This document shows positions 1 through 7,692 of a stretch of DNA of 29,477 nucleotides, piece after piece; within the stretch, counting starts at the first letter, position 1; every line of letters begins with the position of its first letter. The notes below the pieces were generated by a model. It was not told the DNA's origin, did not search any database, and saw only the letters and a list, made by a program, of their open reading frames with translations. The stretch lies in contig JBCCFW010000093.1 of NCBI GenBank assembly GCA_039029535.1, positions 1-29,477 on the forward strand, written 5' to 3'. Source of the DNA: JBCCFW01 sp039029535 (GTDB taxonomy: Bacteria; Acidobacteriota; JBCCFW01). A program made the translations under genes and the position numbers.

Positions 1-128
1 AGATCAAGACCGGCGCGCCCTGCCGCAGCGAGCGCAACGCCAAGTACAACCGGCTGCTCCGCATCGAGGACGAGCTCGGCGAGCTCGCCGTCTACTCGGG
101 GCGGGACGCCTTCGCCGGCGGAGCCTGA
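1..128 (+). CDS. eno: Enolase, C-terminal end (partial)
   Basis: The reading frame is open from base 3 and stops at TGA 126-128. Its 41 residues carry the conserved enolase tail: IKTG, then a serine/arginine stretch (CRSERNAKYN), then LLRIEDELGE. Enolase interconverts 2-phosphoglycerate and phosphoenolpyruvate in glycolysis, in the cytoplasm. The IKTG...RSER segment forms part of the substrate pocket in the family; the rest of the gene lies outside the window. The stop is followed after 3 bases by the start of an FtsB/DivIC-like gene. Proximity of enolase and ftsB-type genes is seen in many bacteria, which supports both calls. Confidence 0.93.
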   Translation, partial: IKTGAPCRSERNAKYNRLLRIEDELGELAVYSGRDAFAGGA

Positions 129-131
129 GGC

Positions 132-488
132 TTGCGCGAGCTCCCCTCTGAGCCGAGCACCCGACGACGTCCGCGTCGTCAGGTCGTGCTCGTGCTGGTC
201 GCGATGGCCTCGCTGTCGCTGACCCTGGGAGCGCTGTTTGGTGAGCGTGGCTTCCTGGAGGCCCTCCGCTACGGCGACGACCGGTCCCGTCTCGAGGCCG
301 ACATCGCCGCGCTCGAGTCCGAGGTGGCGGCGCTCGAGGCCGAGGTGGCCTCGCTGCGCACGGATCCCTTCGCCATCGAGCGCCTGGCCCGGGAAGAGCT
401 CGACCTCGCCTTCCCCGACGAGATCCTGGTCTTCGTCGACGACCCGGCCCAACCCTCCCGCGACCCCCGTCGCGAGTGGCGCGACTGA
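132..488 (+). CDS. FtsB/DivIC-family septum formation initiator
   Basis: This small bitopic membrane protein (118 aa) probably belongs to the divisome, where FtsB/DivIC proteins pair with FtsL/FtsQ-type partners and help activate septal peptidoglycan synthesis. A basic cytoplasmic tail (residues 1-16, TRRRPRR) is followed by one membrane segment at about 17-37. A heptad-like coiled coil rich in L, A and E spans about 50-77 (IAALESEVAALEAEV). The family's short conserved tail motif follows (DPFAIERLAREEL, 78-90). The start is a TTG only 3 bases after the enolase stop, so the two genes are probably cotranscribed. FtsB and DivIC cannot be told apart from sequence alone, so no symbol is given. 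Confidence 0.83.
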   Translation: MRELPSEPSTRRRPRRQVVLVLVAMASLSLTLGALFGERGFLEALRYGDDRSRLEADIAALESEVAALEAEVASLRTDPFAIERLAREELDLAFPDEILVFVDDPAQPSRDPRREWRD

Positions 489-519
489 GCTCTCGCTCCG
501 GTCCTCGTTCGAGCGCGCC

Positions 520-539
520 GATCGGCGAGTGGACCGATC
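520..539. terminator. Inverted repeat after the FtsB-like gene
   Basis: GATCGG (520-525) and CCGATC (534-539) form a 6-bp stem with an 8-base loop, about 30 bases after the division gene's stop. There is no T-run behind it, so it may be a weak or factor-dependent terminator, or chance in GC-rich DNA. Confidence 0.35.
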
Positions 540-593
540 CTGAGGGGGCACGGGAGTAGGATTCGGTCTCCCCCCTTCCTTCGGAGGTCGCCC

Positions 594-3059
594 ATGCCGT
601 CCCGCTCGCGATCCGCCTTCCTTTCCTCTCTCCTCGTCTTGGCGCTGACGCTGGCAGTCGTCCCGACCGGCCAGGCCGCCGCGAGCTGGCAGTCGCCGCC
701 GTCGCCCATCGACCGCATCCTCGACGCCGAGCTGCCGCCCCAGGTGAGCTTCTCGCCCGACCGTCGCTGGATGGCGGAGCTGTCCCGGCCCTCGCTGCCG
801 CCCATGGCCGAGCTGGCGGCGCCCATCGTCAAGGTGGCCGGCACCCGGCTCGACCCACGCACGAACGGGCCCGCGCGGGAGTACGCCTACACCAGCCTGT
901 CGCTGCGACCGCTGGAGCGTGGCCCGAGCCGTCGGGTCGCGCTCCCCGCCGACGCCCGCATCCGCAACCTCCGCTGGGCCCCGGACCGCGACCGTCTCTC
1001 CTTCACGCTCACCGGTGACACCGGCATCGAGCTCTGGGTCGTCGACGTCCCGAACGGGCAGCCGCGCCGGCTGACTGGCCCGGTCCTCAACGCGACCATG
1101 GGCAACCCCTGCGACTGGCTCCCCGGCGACGACGGCCTCGTCTGCCTGTTCGTTCCGGGCGACCGCGGCGCGGTGCCGGCGGAGCAGCTCGTGCCCGACG
1201 GTCCGGTCATCGAGGAGAGCTCCGGCCGCAAGGCGCCGGCGCGGACCTACCAGAACCTCCTGGCCAGCCCGCGCGACGAGGCGCTCATGGAGCACTACAT
1301 GACCTCGACGGTCGAGCAGGTCTCCCTCTCGGGTGAGCGCCGCCTGCTGGTCGAGCCGGGTCTCGTCGCCGACGTGGCGGTCTCCCCGGACGGTCGCTAC
1401 CTGCTGGTCGAGACGGTGCACCGTCCGTACTCGTACCAGGTGCCCATGAGCCGCTTCCCGCTGCGCTCGGAGGTGCTCGACCGCGACGGTCGTCAGGTCC
1501 ACCTGGTCTCCGACCTGCCCCTGGCCGAGTCCGTTCCCATGAAGTTCGGCTCCACGCGGACGGGTCGTCGCAGCATCGGCTGGCGCTCGGACGCTCCAGC
1601 CACGCTGGCCTGGGTCGAGGCGCTCGACGGTGGCGACGCCGGCCGGAAGGCAGAGGTTCGCGACGCCGTCTACCTCCACGAGGCGCCCTTCCGCGGAGAG
1701 CCGCGGCTGCTGTGGAAGTCGGAGCTGCGCTTCGGCGGCGTGACCTGGGGCCGCGACGACGTCGCCCTGGTCAGCGAGTGGTGGTTCGACACGCGGACTA
1801 CCCGCACCTGGAAGATGAACCCCTCGAACCCGTCCGAGCCCTTCGTGAAGGTCGAGGACCGCAACTACCAGGACGCCTACGCCGATCCCGGCAACCCCGT
1901 CATGGAGCGGGGCCGGTACGGTCGCTCGGTCATCAAGCTCGACGCCTCGGGCGACAGCATGCTGCTGACCGGGCGTGGGGCCTCACCGGAGGGCGTCCAT
2001 CCCTTCCTCGATCGGATGGACCTCACGACGGGCAAGACCGAGCGGCTCTGGCGTTCGGCGGACCCGCATTACGAGTCGGTCGTGGCGGTGCTCGACGACA
2101 AGGGCAAGCGCTTCATCACGCGGCGTCAGTCGCGGCAGGAGCCGCCGAACTACTTCCTCCGCAAGGGTCGCAAGCGGGCCGAGCAGCTCACCTTCGCCCG
2201 TGATCACGCCCCCGAGCTGGCGGGCCTGCAGAAGGAGCTGCTGCGCTACGACCGCGCCGACGGGGTCGAGCTCTCGGCGACGCTCTACCTACCGCCGGGT
2301 CACGACCCGAAGCGCGACGGTCCCCTGCCGACGGTGTTCTGGGCCTACCCGCGGGAGTTCAAGAGCAAGAAGACGGCGAGTCAGGTGACGACCTCGGAGA
2401 ACACCTTCTCGCGTCCGGGCGGCTCGTCCGTGATGTTCCTGCTCACGCAGGGCTACGCGGTGCTCTCGGGCCCGACCATGCCGATCATCGGCGAGGGCGA
2501 CGTGGAGCCCAACGACACCTTCGTCGAGCAGCTCGTGACGAGCGCGGAGGCGGCGGTGGAGAAGGTCGTCTCCATGGGCGTGGCCGACCGCGACCGGATC
2601 GCCATCGGCGGTCATTCGTACGGGGCGTTCACCGCCGTGCACCTCCTGGCGCACACGGACCTCTTCCGCGCGGGCATCGCGCGCAGCGGGGCTTACAACC
2701 GGACGCTGACTCCCTTCGGCTTCCAGGGTGAGCAGCGGAGCTTCTGGCAGGCGACCGACACGTACGTGAAGCTCTCGCCCTTCAGCCACGCGGCGAAGGT
2801 GGACGAGCCGCTGCTGCTCACGCACGGGGCGGACGACTCGAACTCGGGCACCTACCCGGTCCAGAGCGAGCGGCTGTACCGGGCCATCAAGGGCCTGGGC
2901 GGGACGGTGCGTTGGGTGGTCTTGCCCAACGAGGACCACGGCTATCGGTCGCGCGAGGCGGTCGGTCACGTGCTCTGGGAGATGACCGAGTGGCTCAACC
3001 GGCACGTCAAGACGGCACCTCCTCGAGAGTCCAAGCCGACCGGCACGAGCGCCATGTAG
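594..3059 (+). CDS. Secreted prolyl oligopeptidase-family (S9) serine peptidase
   Basis: The 821-aa protein has a signal peptide (hydrophobic segment about 9-25, cleavage near GQAAA). A long beta-rich region with repeated SPDRR/SPDGRY-type motifs follows (about 50-520), typical of the S9 beta-propeller. The alpha/beta-hydrolase domain is C-terminal (about 560-810). The catalytic triad is visible: Ser675 in GGHSYGA, Asp748 in HGADDSN and His782 in NEDHGY. The arrangement, including the SNSGT segment after the Asp, most resembles the glutamyl-endopeptidase-like branch (plant CGEP relatives) rather than classical DPP-IV. It probably cleaves peptides in the periplasm or outside the cell; the specificity is inference. 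The ATG at 594 is preceded by a GGAGG (582-586) about 7 bases upstream. The neighbours do not suggest a pathway. Confidence 0.9.
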   Translation: MPSRSRSAFLSSLLVLALTLAVVPTGQAAASWQSPPSPIDRILDAELPPQVSFSPDRRWMAELSRPSLPPMAELAAPIVKVAGTRLDPRTNGPAREYAYTSLSLRPLERGPSRRVALPADARIRNLRWAPDRDRLSFTLTGDTGIELWVVDVPNGQPRRLTGPVLNATMGNPCDWLPGDDGLVCLFVPGDRGAVPAEQLVPDGPVIEESSGRKAPARTYQNLLASPRDEALMEHYMTSTVEQVSLSGERRLLVEPGLVADVAVSPDGRYLLVETVHRPYSYQVPMSRFPLRSEVLDRDGRQVHLVSDLPLAESVPMKFGSTRTGRRSIGWRSDAPATLAWVEALDGGDAGRKAEVRDAVYLHEAPFRGEPRLLWKSELRFGGVTWGRDDVALVSEWWFDTRTTRTWKMNPSNPSEPFVKVEDRNYQDAYADPGNPVMERGRYGRSVIKLDASGDSMLLTGRGASPEGVHPFLDRMDLTTGKTERLWRSADPHYESVVAVLDDKGKRFITRRQSRQEPPNYFLRKGRKRAEQLTFARDHAPELAGLQKELLRYDRADGVELSATLYLPPGHDPKRDGPLPTVFWAYPREFKSKKTASQVTTSENTFSRPGGSSVMFLLTQGYAVLSGPTMPIIGEGDVEPNDTFVEQLVTSAEAAVEKVVSMGVADRDRIAIGGHSYGAFTAVHLLAHTDLFRAGIARSGAYNRTLTPFGFQGEQRSFWQATDTYVKLSPFSHAAKVDEPLLLTHGADDSNSGTYPVQSERLYRAIKGLGGTVRWVVLPNEDHGYRSREAVGHVLWEMTEWLNRHVKTAPPRESKPTGTSAM

Positions 3060-3111
3060 TCGTGGTTCGGGCGACTGGCTGAGAAAATCGGAGCGAGGCC
3101 ACGTGAATGTC

Positions 3112-3140
3112 TTGCATGGCCTCCTCCGACCCCCTACACT
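3112..3140 (+). promoter_or_regulatory. Promoter of the tRNA-Met gene
   Basis: TTGCAT (3112-3117) and TACACT (3135-3140) are separated by exactly 17 bases, a good housekeeping-sigma promoter. The -10 ends only 5 bases before the mature tRNA 5' end at 3146, so the expected transcription start falls at or next to tRNA position 1. Confidence 0.65.
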
Positions 3141-3145
3141 CCGCG

Positions 3146-3222
<77 letters not shown>

Positions 3223-3232
3223 CGATTTTTTG

Positions 3233-3266
3233 GAAAGAGGTCGTCTCTCACGAGGCGGCCTCTTTC
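3233..3266 (+). terminator. Hairpin after the tRNA gene
   Basis: GAAAGAGG (3233-3240) pairs perfectly with CCTCTTTC (3259-3266); an inner TCG/CGA pairing can extend it. It is preceded by a run of six T and followed by TCTTT, so it could end transcription in either direction. Similar hairpins follow the broken tRNA copy (3372-3405) and lie at about 7466-7500. Confidence 0.6.
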
Positions 3267-3295
3267 TCTTTGGGTGATGAGCCCTTTCCGGCTTC

Positions 3296-3346
3296 TTGGG
3301 CTCATGCCCCAAAGGTCGGGGGTTCAAATCCCCCCTCCCGCTACCA
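3296..3346 (+). pseudogene. Broken tRNA-Met copy (3' half)
   Basis: This segment repeats the anticodon arm, variable loop, T arm and CCA of the intact tRNA-Met upstream. It has a TTGGG stem, a loop with anticodon CAT, the T arm GGGGG-TTCAAAT-CCCCC, and CCGCTACCA at the end. The 5' half (acceptor strand and D arm) cannot be matched: the upstream bases form a different inverted repeat (ATGAGCCC/GGGCTCAT). The end reads CGCTACCA instead of CGCGACCA, so it is not a simple copy of the intact gene. It could be a decayed tandem tRNA or an attachment-site remnant bordering the island. Confidence 0.75.
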
Positions 3347-3371
3347 AACACAGTTTGCTGATTTGGTTGGA

Positions 3372-3405
3372 GAAAGGGGTCGCCTCGGCGGTCCCATTTT
3401 CTTTC
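3372..3405. terminator. Bidirectional terminator-like hairpin at the island's left edge
   Basis: GGGG(T)CGCC-TC-GGCG(GT)CCC forms a stem at 3376-3395. It is flanked by an A-rich side (GAAA) and ATTTTCTTT. On the minus strand it reads as a GC stem followed by TTTCT, about 85 bases beyond the vsr stop, so it may end the vsr transcript. It resembles the hairpin at 3233-3266. Confidence 0.5.
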
Positions 3406-3490
3406 GCCTCCTCCGGCCATGCTCCTTTCTTGTGCTCTCCCCCATGTACCGGGGAAGCACGGTCAAGTAGGAGTTGCGGCCCACCAAGCC

Positions 3491-3907
3491 TCAGCCGGCC
3501 TGGAGCAGGCGGTCCAGCCTTTTGGCTAGCGTGTCGAGCCTCGTCGGCCGCGTCTGGCACTCCCAGACCACCCCTACTCTCCACCCGTCGGCCCGAAGCT
3601 GGCGCTGTGTCCGCCGGTCGCGTGCGACGTTCCGGTCGAACTTGGCCGTCCAGTAGGCGGTTCGGGTCGAGGGCACGCTCTGGCCTCGGCGACATCGATG
3701 CCGATGCCAGAAGCAGCCGTGCACGAAGATCACGGCTCCTCGTGCCGGCAACACGAGGTCGGGGCTGCCGGGCAGGTCGTGCCGGTGCAGGGCGTACCGG
3801 TAGCCCATCGCGTGGACGAGCCGCCTGACCGCCAGCTCCGGTGTCGTGTTGACGCTCCCGATGCTGGCCATCAGTCGCGACCGTGCAACCGGGCTCAGAT
3901 GGTCCAT
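3491..3907 (-). CDS. vsr: Very short patch repair endonuclease (Vsr)
   Basis: The 138-aa protein is close to the normal Vsr length. Vsr nicks DNA 5' of the T in T:G mismatches that arise when 5-methylcytosine deaminates, so it is the usual companion of cytosine methyltransferases. All hallmark residues are visible: Glu24 in TTPE, Asp50 in SPDLV (catalytic, magnesium), His63, Cys65, His68, His70 and Cys72 in FVHGCFWHRHRC (catalytic and zinc ligands), and Cys117 in VVWEC (zinc). It is transcribed away from the ATPase-nuclease gene, whose start is 103 bases away, leaving a short divergent promoter region. Its partner methyltransferase lies at 6094-7131 on the same strand, separated by the ATPase gene. 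No clear Shine-Dalgarno precedes the ATG at 3907. Confidence 0.93.
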   Translation of the reverse strand: MDHLSPVARSRLMASIGSVNTTPELAVRRLVHAMGYRYALHRHDLPGSPDLVLPARGAVIFVHGCFWHRHRCRRGQSVPSTRTAYWTAKFDRNVARDRRTQRQLRADGWRVGVVWECQTRPTRLDTLAKRLDRLLQAG

Positions 3908-4010
3908 GACGTCGGGACGGGTGGATCAGGTGGGTGGGGATCTGGAAGGATCATCGAAGGCTCGCGATCAGGATTTCCGAGCACCGAGTGTTGGAGGGCA
4001 ACCCACCGAA

Positions 4011-6116
4011 ATGGCTGAGAACGAATCTCCAGGCGAAGATCTCCGCTTCATTTTCTCGCCTCATATTCTTGAGGATCTCGGGCTCAACCTCTACACCACG
4101 GTGGCTCGAGGGCTCGTTGAGTTCGTTGCCAACTCCTACGACGCTGATGGCTCGTACGCCAGAATCACGTTTTCTGAGGGGATCTCGGATGCGCGCCGGA
4201 CCATCAAGTGCCAGTTCGACGACGAGAAGGAGGCCCATCAAGAAGGTGAAGGCCCGGAGCCCTCCCCCCTTGAGTCTCGTGCGTTGCCGGACGACCTCAC
4301 CATCGAGATTCTGGATGACGGTCACGGGATGAGTCGAGCGGCTCTCCGGGATAAGTTCCTGGTAGCTGCACGTCGACGGCGCAAGGAAGAACCGGAAGCG
4401 CAAGGTCGCTCGCCAGGCGGTCGGCCCCTGATGGGACGCAAGGGACTCGGCAAGCTTGCTGGCTTCGGAGTCGCCCGCGTGCTTGAGGTCACGTCCAAGG
4501 CCGACGGAGAAGAACATGCGACGTGCGTGACGCTCGACTACAACAAGCTCGTGGATGCCAGCACTGAGAAGAGCCCTAGTGTCGCCGTCAAGACAACGAC
4601 CATCCCAGATGGAGCCGGGCTCGGCGAGCACGGCACGCGCGTGGTCCTTCGCCAACTGCTCTACGGTCCAACCAAGAGTCGCCCCAAGACGGTGAAGAAT
4701 GAGATCGCTGAGGCCTTCGATCTCATCTCCCCGAAGGACTTCAAGATCGATCTGAATGGCGACATGGTCGAACCTCCTACCCACGCCTTCTCGTTCGCCT
4801 GGCCGGAACCAGAGCGGGCGCCGGAGGAGCTTGTAGAGTCGACGTTCTTAACGGAGTATGGCGTCAAGAAGACCTTCAGCTATCGTCTTCGCTTCCGAGA
4901 GCAACGGGCCTCCCTCCCTGCAAGGATGCGTGGCATCCGAATCTACGTCCGTAATCGAATGGCGGCTCCACCGTCCCTTCTCGAGGCCGACACGAACATG
5001 CACGGCTTTCGGATGACGGACTATCTCGATGGCGTCGTCCATGCGGACTTCCTTGATGAGGAGGACGAGGACTACATCGCCACCGATCGCCAGGGCCTCC
5101 GATGGGAGACCTCACTCCTCGGCAACCTCTGGACGGACCTCTCCAAGGAAATCAAGACAGCCTGCAGCAAGCGGCAAAAGCAGCGCGATGACGAAGGTGA
5201 GAAGAGAGTCAAGGAGGACGGATTCACGCAACAGCTCATCAAGTCGCCGGGACTAAGCAGCAACGATCGGAAGATGGCGCTACGTCTTGCCCGCGTACTC
5301 GAGCGAGGCTGCAAGAATGGCGTTGATGATGACGTCTACAAGGCGCAACTGCCGCAACTGGTTGCGGCGCTGGGGACCGGCACCGTGATGCAGGTGCTCG
5401 CGAAGCTCGGCGAGCAGGAGCTTCCGGACTTCGGAGCAACCGCTGCCCAGATCGCTCGCCTCACTGCATCCGAGAACGACCGCTTCGTGTCGTTCGCTCG
5501 AAGTCGACTGCAGGGGATCGAGCTGCTGAGACGCATCGTCAAGTCTGCCGACTTCACGCAGTCGAAGTGCGAGAAGGAGGTTCAGAAGCTCTTCGAGAAG
5601 AACCCCTGGCTGGTCCTGCCGGCCTACGGGCAGCTGCTGAGCGCCGACAGGAACGTCACCACGATGCACGCCGAGCTCGCGAAGGCATTGGGGATCGGCG
5701 AGTTCGCCCCTGCAACGGTTGACAAGAAGAAGCGTCCCGATCTCGTGTTTCTCCTGTCCAACATGGGGCTGGGCAAGCTATTCATCGTCGAGCTCAAGGC
5801 CCCAGAGCTACCGCTGGAGCACGATCACCTGGGCCAGCTTCAGCTCTACATGGAAGACGCCAAGGTCTGGCTGAGGGAGAACGACTACAACCTCACTGTC
5901 CACGGGGAGCTCATCGGGACCATGCCCAGGTCCGATGCCCGAGGTGTGGGTGCAAGGCTCCTGCGCAAGGCGATGGACGATGCCGGACCCGACACCCCGT
6001 GGCGGGTGCGGAGCTTCGTCCGAGTGCTGAAGGATGCAACCATTGCCCACGAGGAGTTTTTGGCTATCCAGGACGAGCTAGACGACGAGCAGCCTAGTAG
6101 TGAAGAAGACGACTGA
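4011..6116 (+). CDS. GHKL (MutL/Hsp90-type) ATPase fused to a PD-(D/E)XK nuclease domain
   Basis: The 701-aa protein starts with a GHKL ATP-binding domain (about 15-330). Box N is VEFVANSYDAD (Glu37, Asn41), box G1 is LDDGHGM (101-107) and box G2 is GRKGLGKLAGFG (142-153). A helical, charged linker follows (about 400-540). The C-terminal part starts with an EKEVQKLFEKNPWL segment and has a restriction-like nuclease core: Asp577 in KRPDLVF, Glu594-x-Lys596 in FIVELKAP, and a QxxxY motif (Gln609-Tyr613). The nuclease layout resembles DUF4263/Shedu-type domains (inference). The ATG at 4011 was chosen over upstream in-frame starts because those run into vsr and homology-like sequence begins here; a GGAGGG lies 12 bases upstream. 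The gene ends tail-to-tail with the methyltransferase, overlapping it by 23 bases. Base composition is visibly poorer in GC than genes outside the island. The likely role is ATP-dependent DNA sensing and cutting of unmodified or foreign DNA; function is unproven. Confidence 0.85.
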   Translation: MAENESPGEDLRFIFSPHILEDLGLNLYTTVARGLVEFVANSYDADGSYARITFSEGISDARRTIKCQFDDEKEAHQEGEGPEPSPLESRALPDDLTIEILDDGHGMSRAALRDKFLVAARRRRKEEPEAQGRSPGGRPLMGRKGLGKLAGFGVARVLEVTSKADGEEHATCVTLDYNKLVDASTEKSPSVAVKTTTIPDGAGLGEHGTRVVLRQLLYGPTKSRPKTVKNEIAEAFDLISPKDFKIDLNGDMVEPPTHAFSFAWPEPERAPEELVESTFLTEYGVKKTFSYRLRFREQRASLPARMRGIRIYVRNRMAAPPSLLEADTNMHGFRMTDYLDGVVHADFLDEEDEDYIATDRQGLRWETSLLGNLWTDLSKEIKTACSKRQKQRDDEGEKRVKEDGFTQQLIKSPGLSSNDRKMALRLARVLERGCKNGVDDDVYKAQLPQLVAALGTGTVMQVLAKLGEQELPDFGATAAQIARLTASENDRFVSFARSRLQGIELLRRIVKSADFTQSKCEKEVQKLFEKNPWLVLPAYGQLLSADRNVTTMHAELAKALGIGEFAPATVDKKKRPDLVFLLSNMGLGKLFIVELKAPELPLEHDHLGQLQLYMEDAKVWLRENDYNLTVHGELIGTMPRSDARGVGARLLRKAMDDAGPDTPWRVRSFVRVLKDATIAHEEFLAIQDELDDEQPSSEEDD

Positions 6117-7131
6117 CTTGACGGGCGACAGCGCGGCCTAGCGGGATCGGCACCCCATTGCCGATCTGACGGGCAACTTGGTAGGGCGTCCCTTCGAACT
6201 GGAATCGGTCCGGAATCCCCTGAAGTCGGGCAGCCTCCCGCAGTGAGATCACGCGGTGTTGCTCCGGGTGTATGTACCGCCCCTTCGAAGCGTTGAGGAG
6301 TGCCGTGCGCAGCGTGTTGCTCGGCCGTCCCCAAGCCATCCGGCCCCAGCAGTCTGTTGCCTGACAGCCGAGACGGAGCCAGGACGGTGCGGCGAGCTGC
6401 GGAGCCCGCTCGATGATGTCTCTCCTGTCCCCTCCAGGAGGAATAACCCTCATTCGCGAGAGGGCGATCTCCGATGGCTTGGGAGCTATGTGCTGGTTTC
6501 GCCCGTCTGGTGTGGCAGCGAGTCCGTCCCACGCGACCTCGATTGGCTTGCCAGTTCGACGGGTGGGCCGGGGCAGTGCCGGGAGGCCGTGCGTCGCAGC
6601 GATCACAAAGCTGCGCGAGCGATGCTGCGCGACCCCGAACTCTGCGGCGTCAAGCGTGCCTGCTGCGATCTCGTAGCCGGCAGCCGCAAGCCTGCGACGA
6701 AGGAGCCGAGATGATGTGCTTGAGAGAAAGGCCTCGACGTTCTCGATGACCACCACCTGCGGCCGGAGTTGCTCGGCCCACCGCGCGACCTCCAGACACA
6801 GGCGATTCCGCTGGTCTCTCTTGCGACCGCGGTTGAGGGTAGAGAATCCCTGACAAGGCGGGCCGGCAAGCAGGACCTCACATGAGCCCTCGGGTTGCCG
6901 CTTGCTGATGTCGCCGATCTCGATGTGATCGCCGAGATTTCGCCGGTAGGTCGCGCCAGCTGGTGCACAGCTGTCGATCGCGAATACAGGCTCGAAGTGC
7001 TCTGCCTTGAACGCGGCACTGAGGAGCCCAGCGCCGCAGAACAGATCGACTATTCGCGGCTTGGAACCAGAGGTTCGGCGCATGGATGACCGGGATACGC
7101 CTAGCGGCGCTCGGTCACCTGACCCCTTCAC
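6094..7131 (-). CDS. DNA (cytosine-5) methyltransferase
   Basis: This is a complete C5-cytosine methyltransferase of 345 aa. Visible motifs are I (IVDLFCGAGLLS, 27-38, S-adenosylmethionine binding), IV (GPPCQGFS with catalytic Cys93), VI (IENVEAF, 129-135), VIII (AQHRSRSF, 168-175) and X (RQIGNGVP, 321-328). The target recognition region lies at about 185-290 and is short; the specificity cannot be read. It transfers a methyl group to C5 of cytosine in a specific duplex site. The start is a GTG at 7131, supported by GGGAGGA (7140-7146) 8 bases upstream; an internal ATG at 7083 lacks any such site. Vsr in the same island fits repair of its deaminated products. The ATPase-nuclease gene between them is the plausible restriction component. 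Confidence 0.95.
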   Translation of the reverse strand: MKGSGDRAPLGVSRSSMRRTSGSKPRIVDLFCGAGLLSAAFKAEHFEPVFAIDSCAPAGATYRRNLGDHIEIGDISKRQPEGSCEVLLAGPPCQGFSTLNRGRKRDQRNRLCLEVARWAEQLRPQVVVIENVEAFLSSTSSRLLRRRLAAAGYEIAAGTLDAAEFGVAQHRSRSFVIAATHGLPALPRPTRRTGKPIEVAWDGLAATPDGRNQHIAPKPSEIALSRMRVIPPGGDRRDIIERAPQLAAPSWLRLGCQATDCWGRMAWGRPSNTLRTALLNASKGRYIHPEQHRVISLREAARLQGIPDRFQFEGTPYQVARQIGNGVPIPLGRAVARQVSRLLHY

Positions 7132-7139
7132 AGTCCCAA

Positions 7140-7146
7140 TCCTCCC
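7140..7146 (-). promoter_or_regulatory. Ribosome binding site of the methyltransferase
   Basis: Read on the minus strand this is GGGAGGA, 8 bases before the GTG at 7131. It decides the start in favour of GTG over the downstream ATG at 7083. Confidence 0.7.
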
Positions 7147-7446
7147 ATAGCTTCGGCAGGTCTGTCGATTCCTGGCTGCTCTGCTGAAGGCGAGGTAGAC
7201 CTCGATGCTGGGGGTGTGGAGCGGAGACGCATCCCAGAGCGGCGAGCCGAATTCACTGCCATAACTTCAGTTCCGTACCCAGAGTGTCGATTGCAGCACT
7301 TCACGAATTCGTACTCACGAGGAGGTCCGCCGTGCGGGCCGATGCTAGCCGACCAGTCGGACACCCCTTGTAGAGATAGGCGCGAAGACTGTGCTCAGCA
7401 CGTAGGACAGATGAGGGGCTCCCCTGGGTCCCCACGAAGGCTCCAG

Positions 7447-7576
7447 GCGACCGACTGCGGCTCTTGAAAGGGGGGCGTTCCTCCTGGATGGCTTCTTTCC
7501 TTCTCGGCGGGTGGGGCCCCTCCGGTTCTCCAGGCTCATGCGCCAAGGGGTAGCGAGGAGGGTCACCCCGCTACCA
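7447..7576 (+). repeat. Decayed direct repeat of the hairpin/tRNA-Met segment
   Basis: This stretch aligns by eye with 3215-3346. Shared blocks in the same order are GCGACC, TTG(G)AAAG(A/G)GG...CGT, a (C/T)TCTTTC run, GGGTG, TCCGG(C/T)TTCT, GGCTCATGC(C/G)CCAA and the end CCCGCTACCA. The T arm is largely lost, so it cannot be a functional tRNA. With 3215-3346 it brackets the vsr/ATPase/methyltransferase island and may be the second half of an old attachment-site pair. The alignment was made by eye. Confidence 0.55.
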
Positions 7577-7692
7577 GAACGTCCTGGCCACCGCCTGGCG
7601 GATGCGCGCAAGCCTCCGCGAGTGCTACTTTCGACCCTCCATGCAGGCGTGCCTCTCCCTCAAATCAGGCGGCCGCACCCCGGAGCACGATC

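Larger units (their letters stand above)
7132..7692. other. Gene-poor right edge of the island
   Basis: No convincing gene is seen in these 561 bases. The left part (to about 7440) is the upstream region of the methyltransferase. A 78-codon minus-strand frame (7128-7364) has a GTG start, no recognisable domain and a poorly spaced AAGGG, so it was not called. The right part holds the decayed tRNA/hairpin copy at 7447-7576. TGCTACTTT (7623-7631) is a possible extended -10 element for the lipoprotein gene starting at 7693. Confidence 0.5.

Noticed and set aside
3233..3405. Small toxin or other gene between the tRNA copies
   Set aside because: Open frames here are read through tRNA and hairpin sequence; none has a start site or recognisable product.
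3846..4010. Longer start for the ATPase-nuclease gene at 3846
   Set aside because: It would run through the start of vsr on the other strand, and the extra residues look unlike protein; ATG 4011 begins just before the conserved GHKL sequence.
7128..7364. Possible 78-codon gene upstream of the methyltransferase, as a controller protein
   Set aside because: No helix-turn-helix is visible, the start is a GTG without a properly spaced ribosome site, and the composition is irregular.
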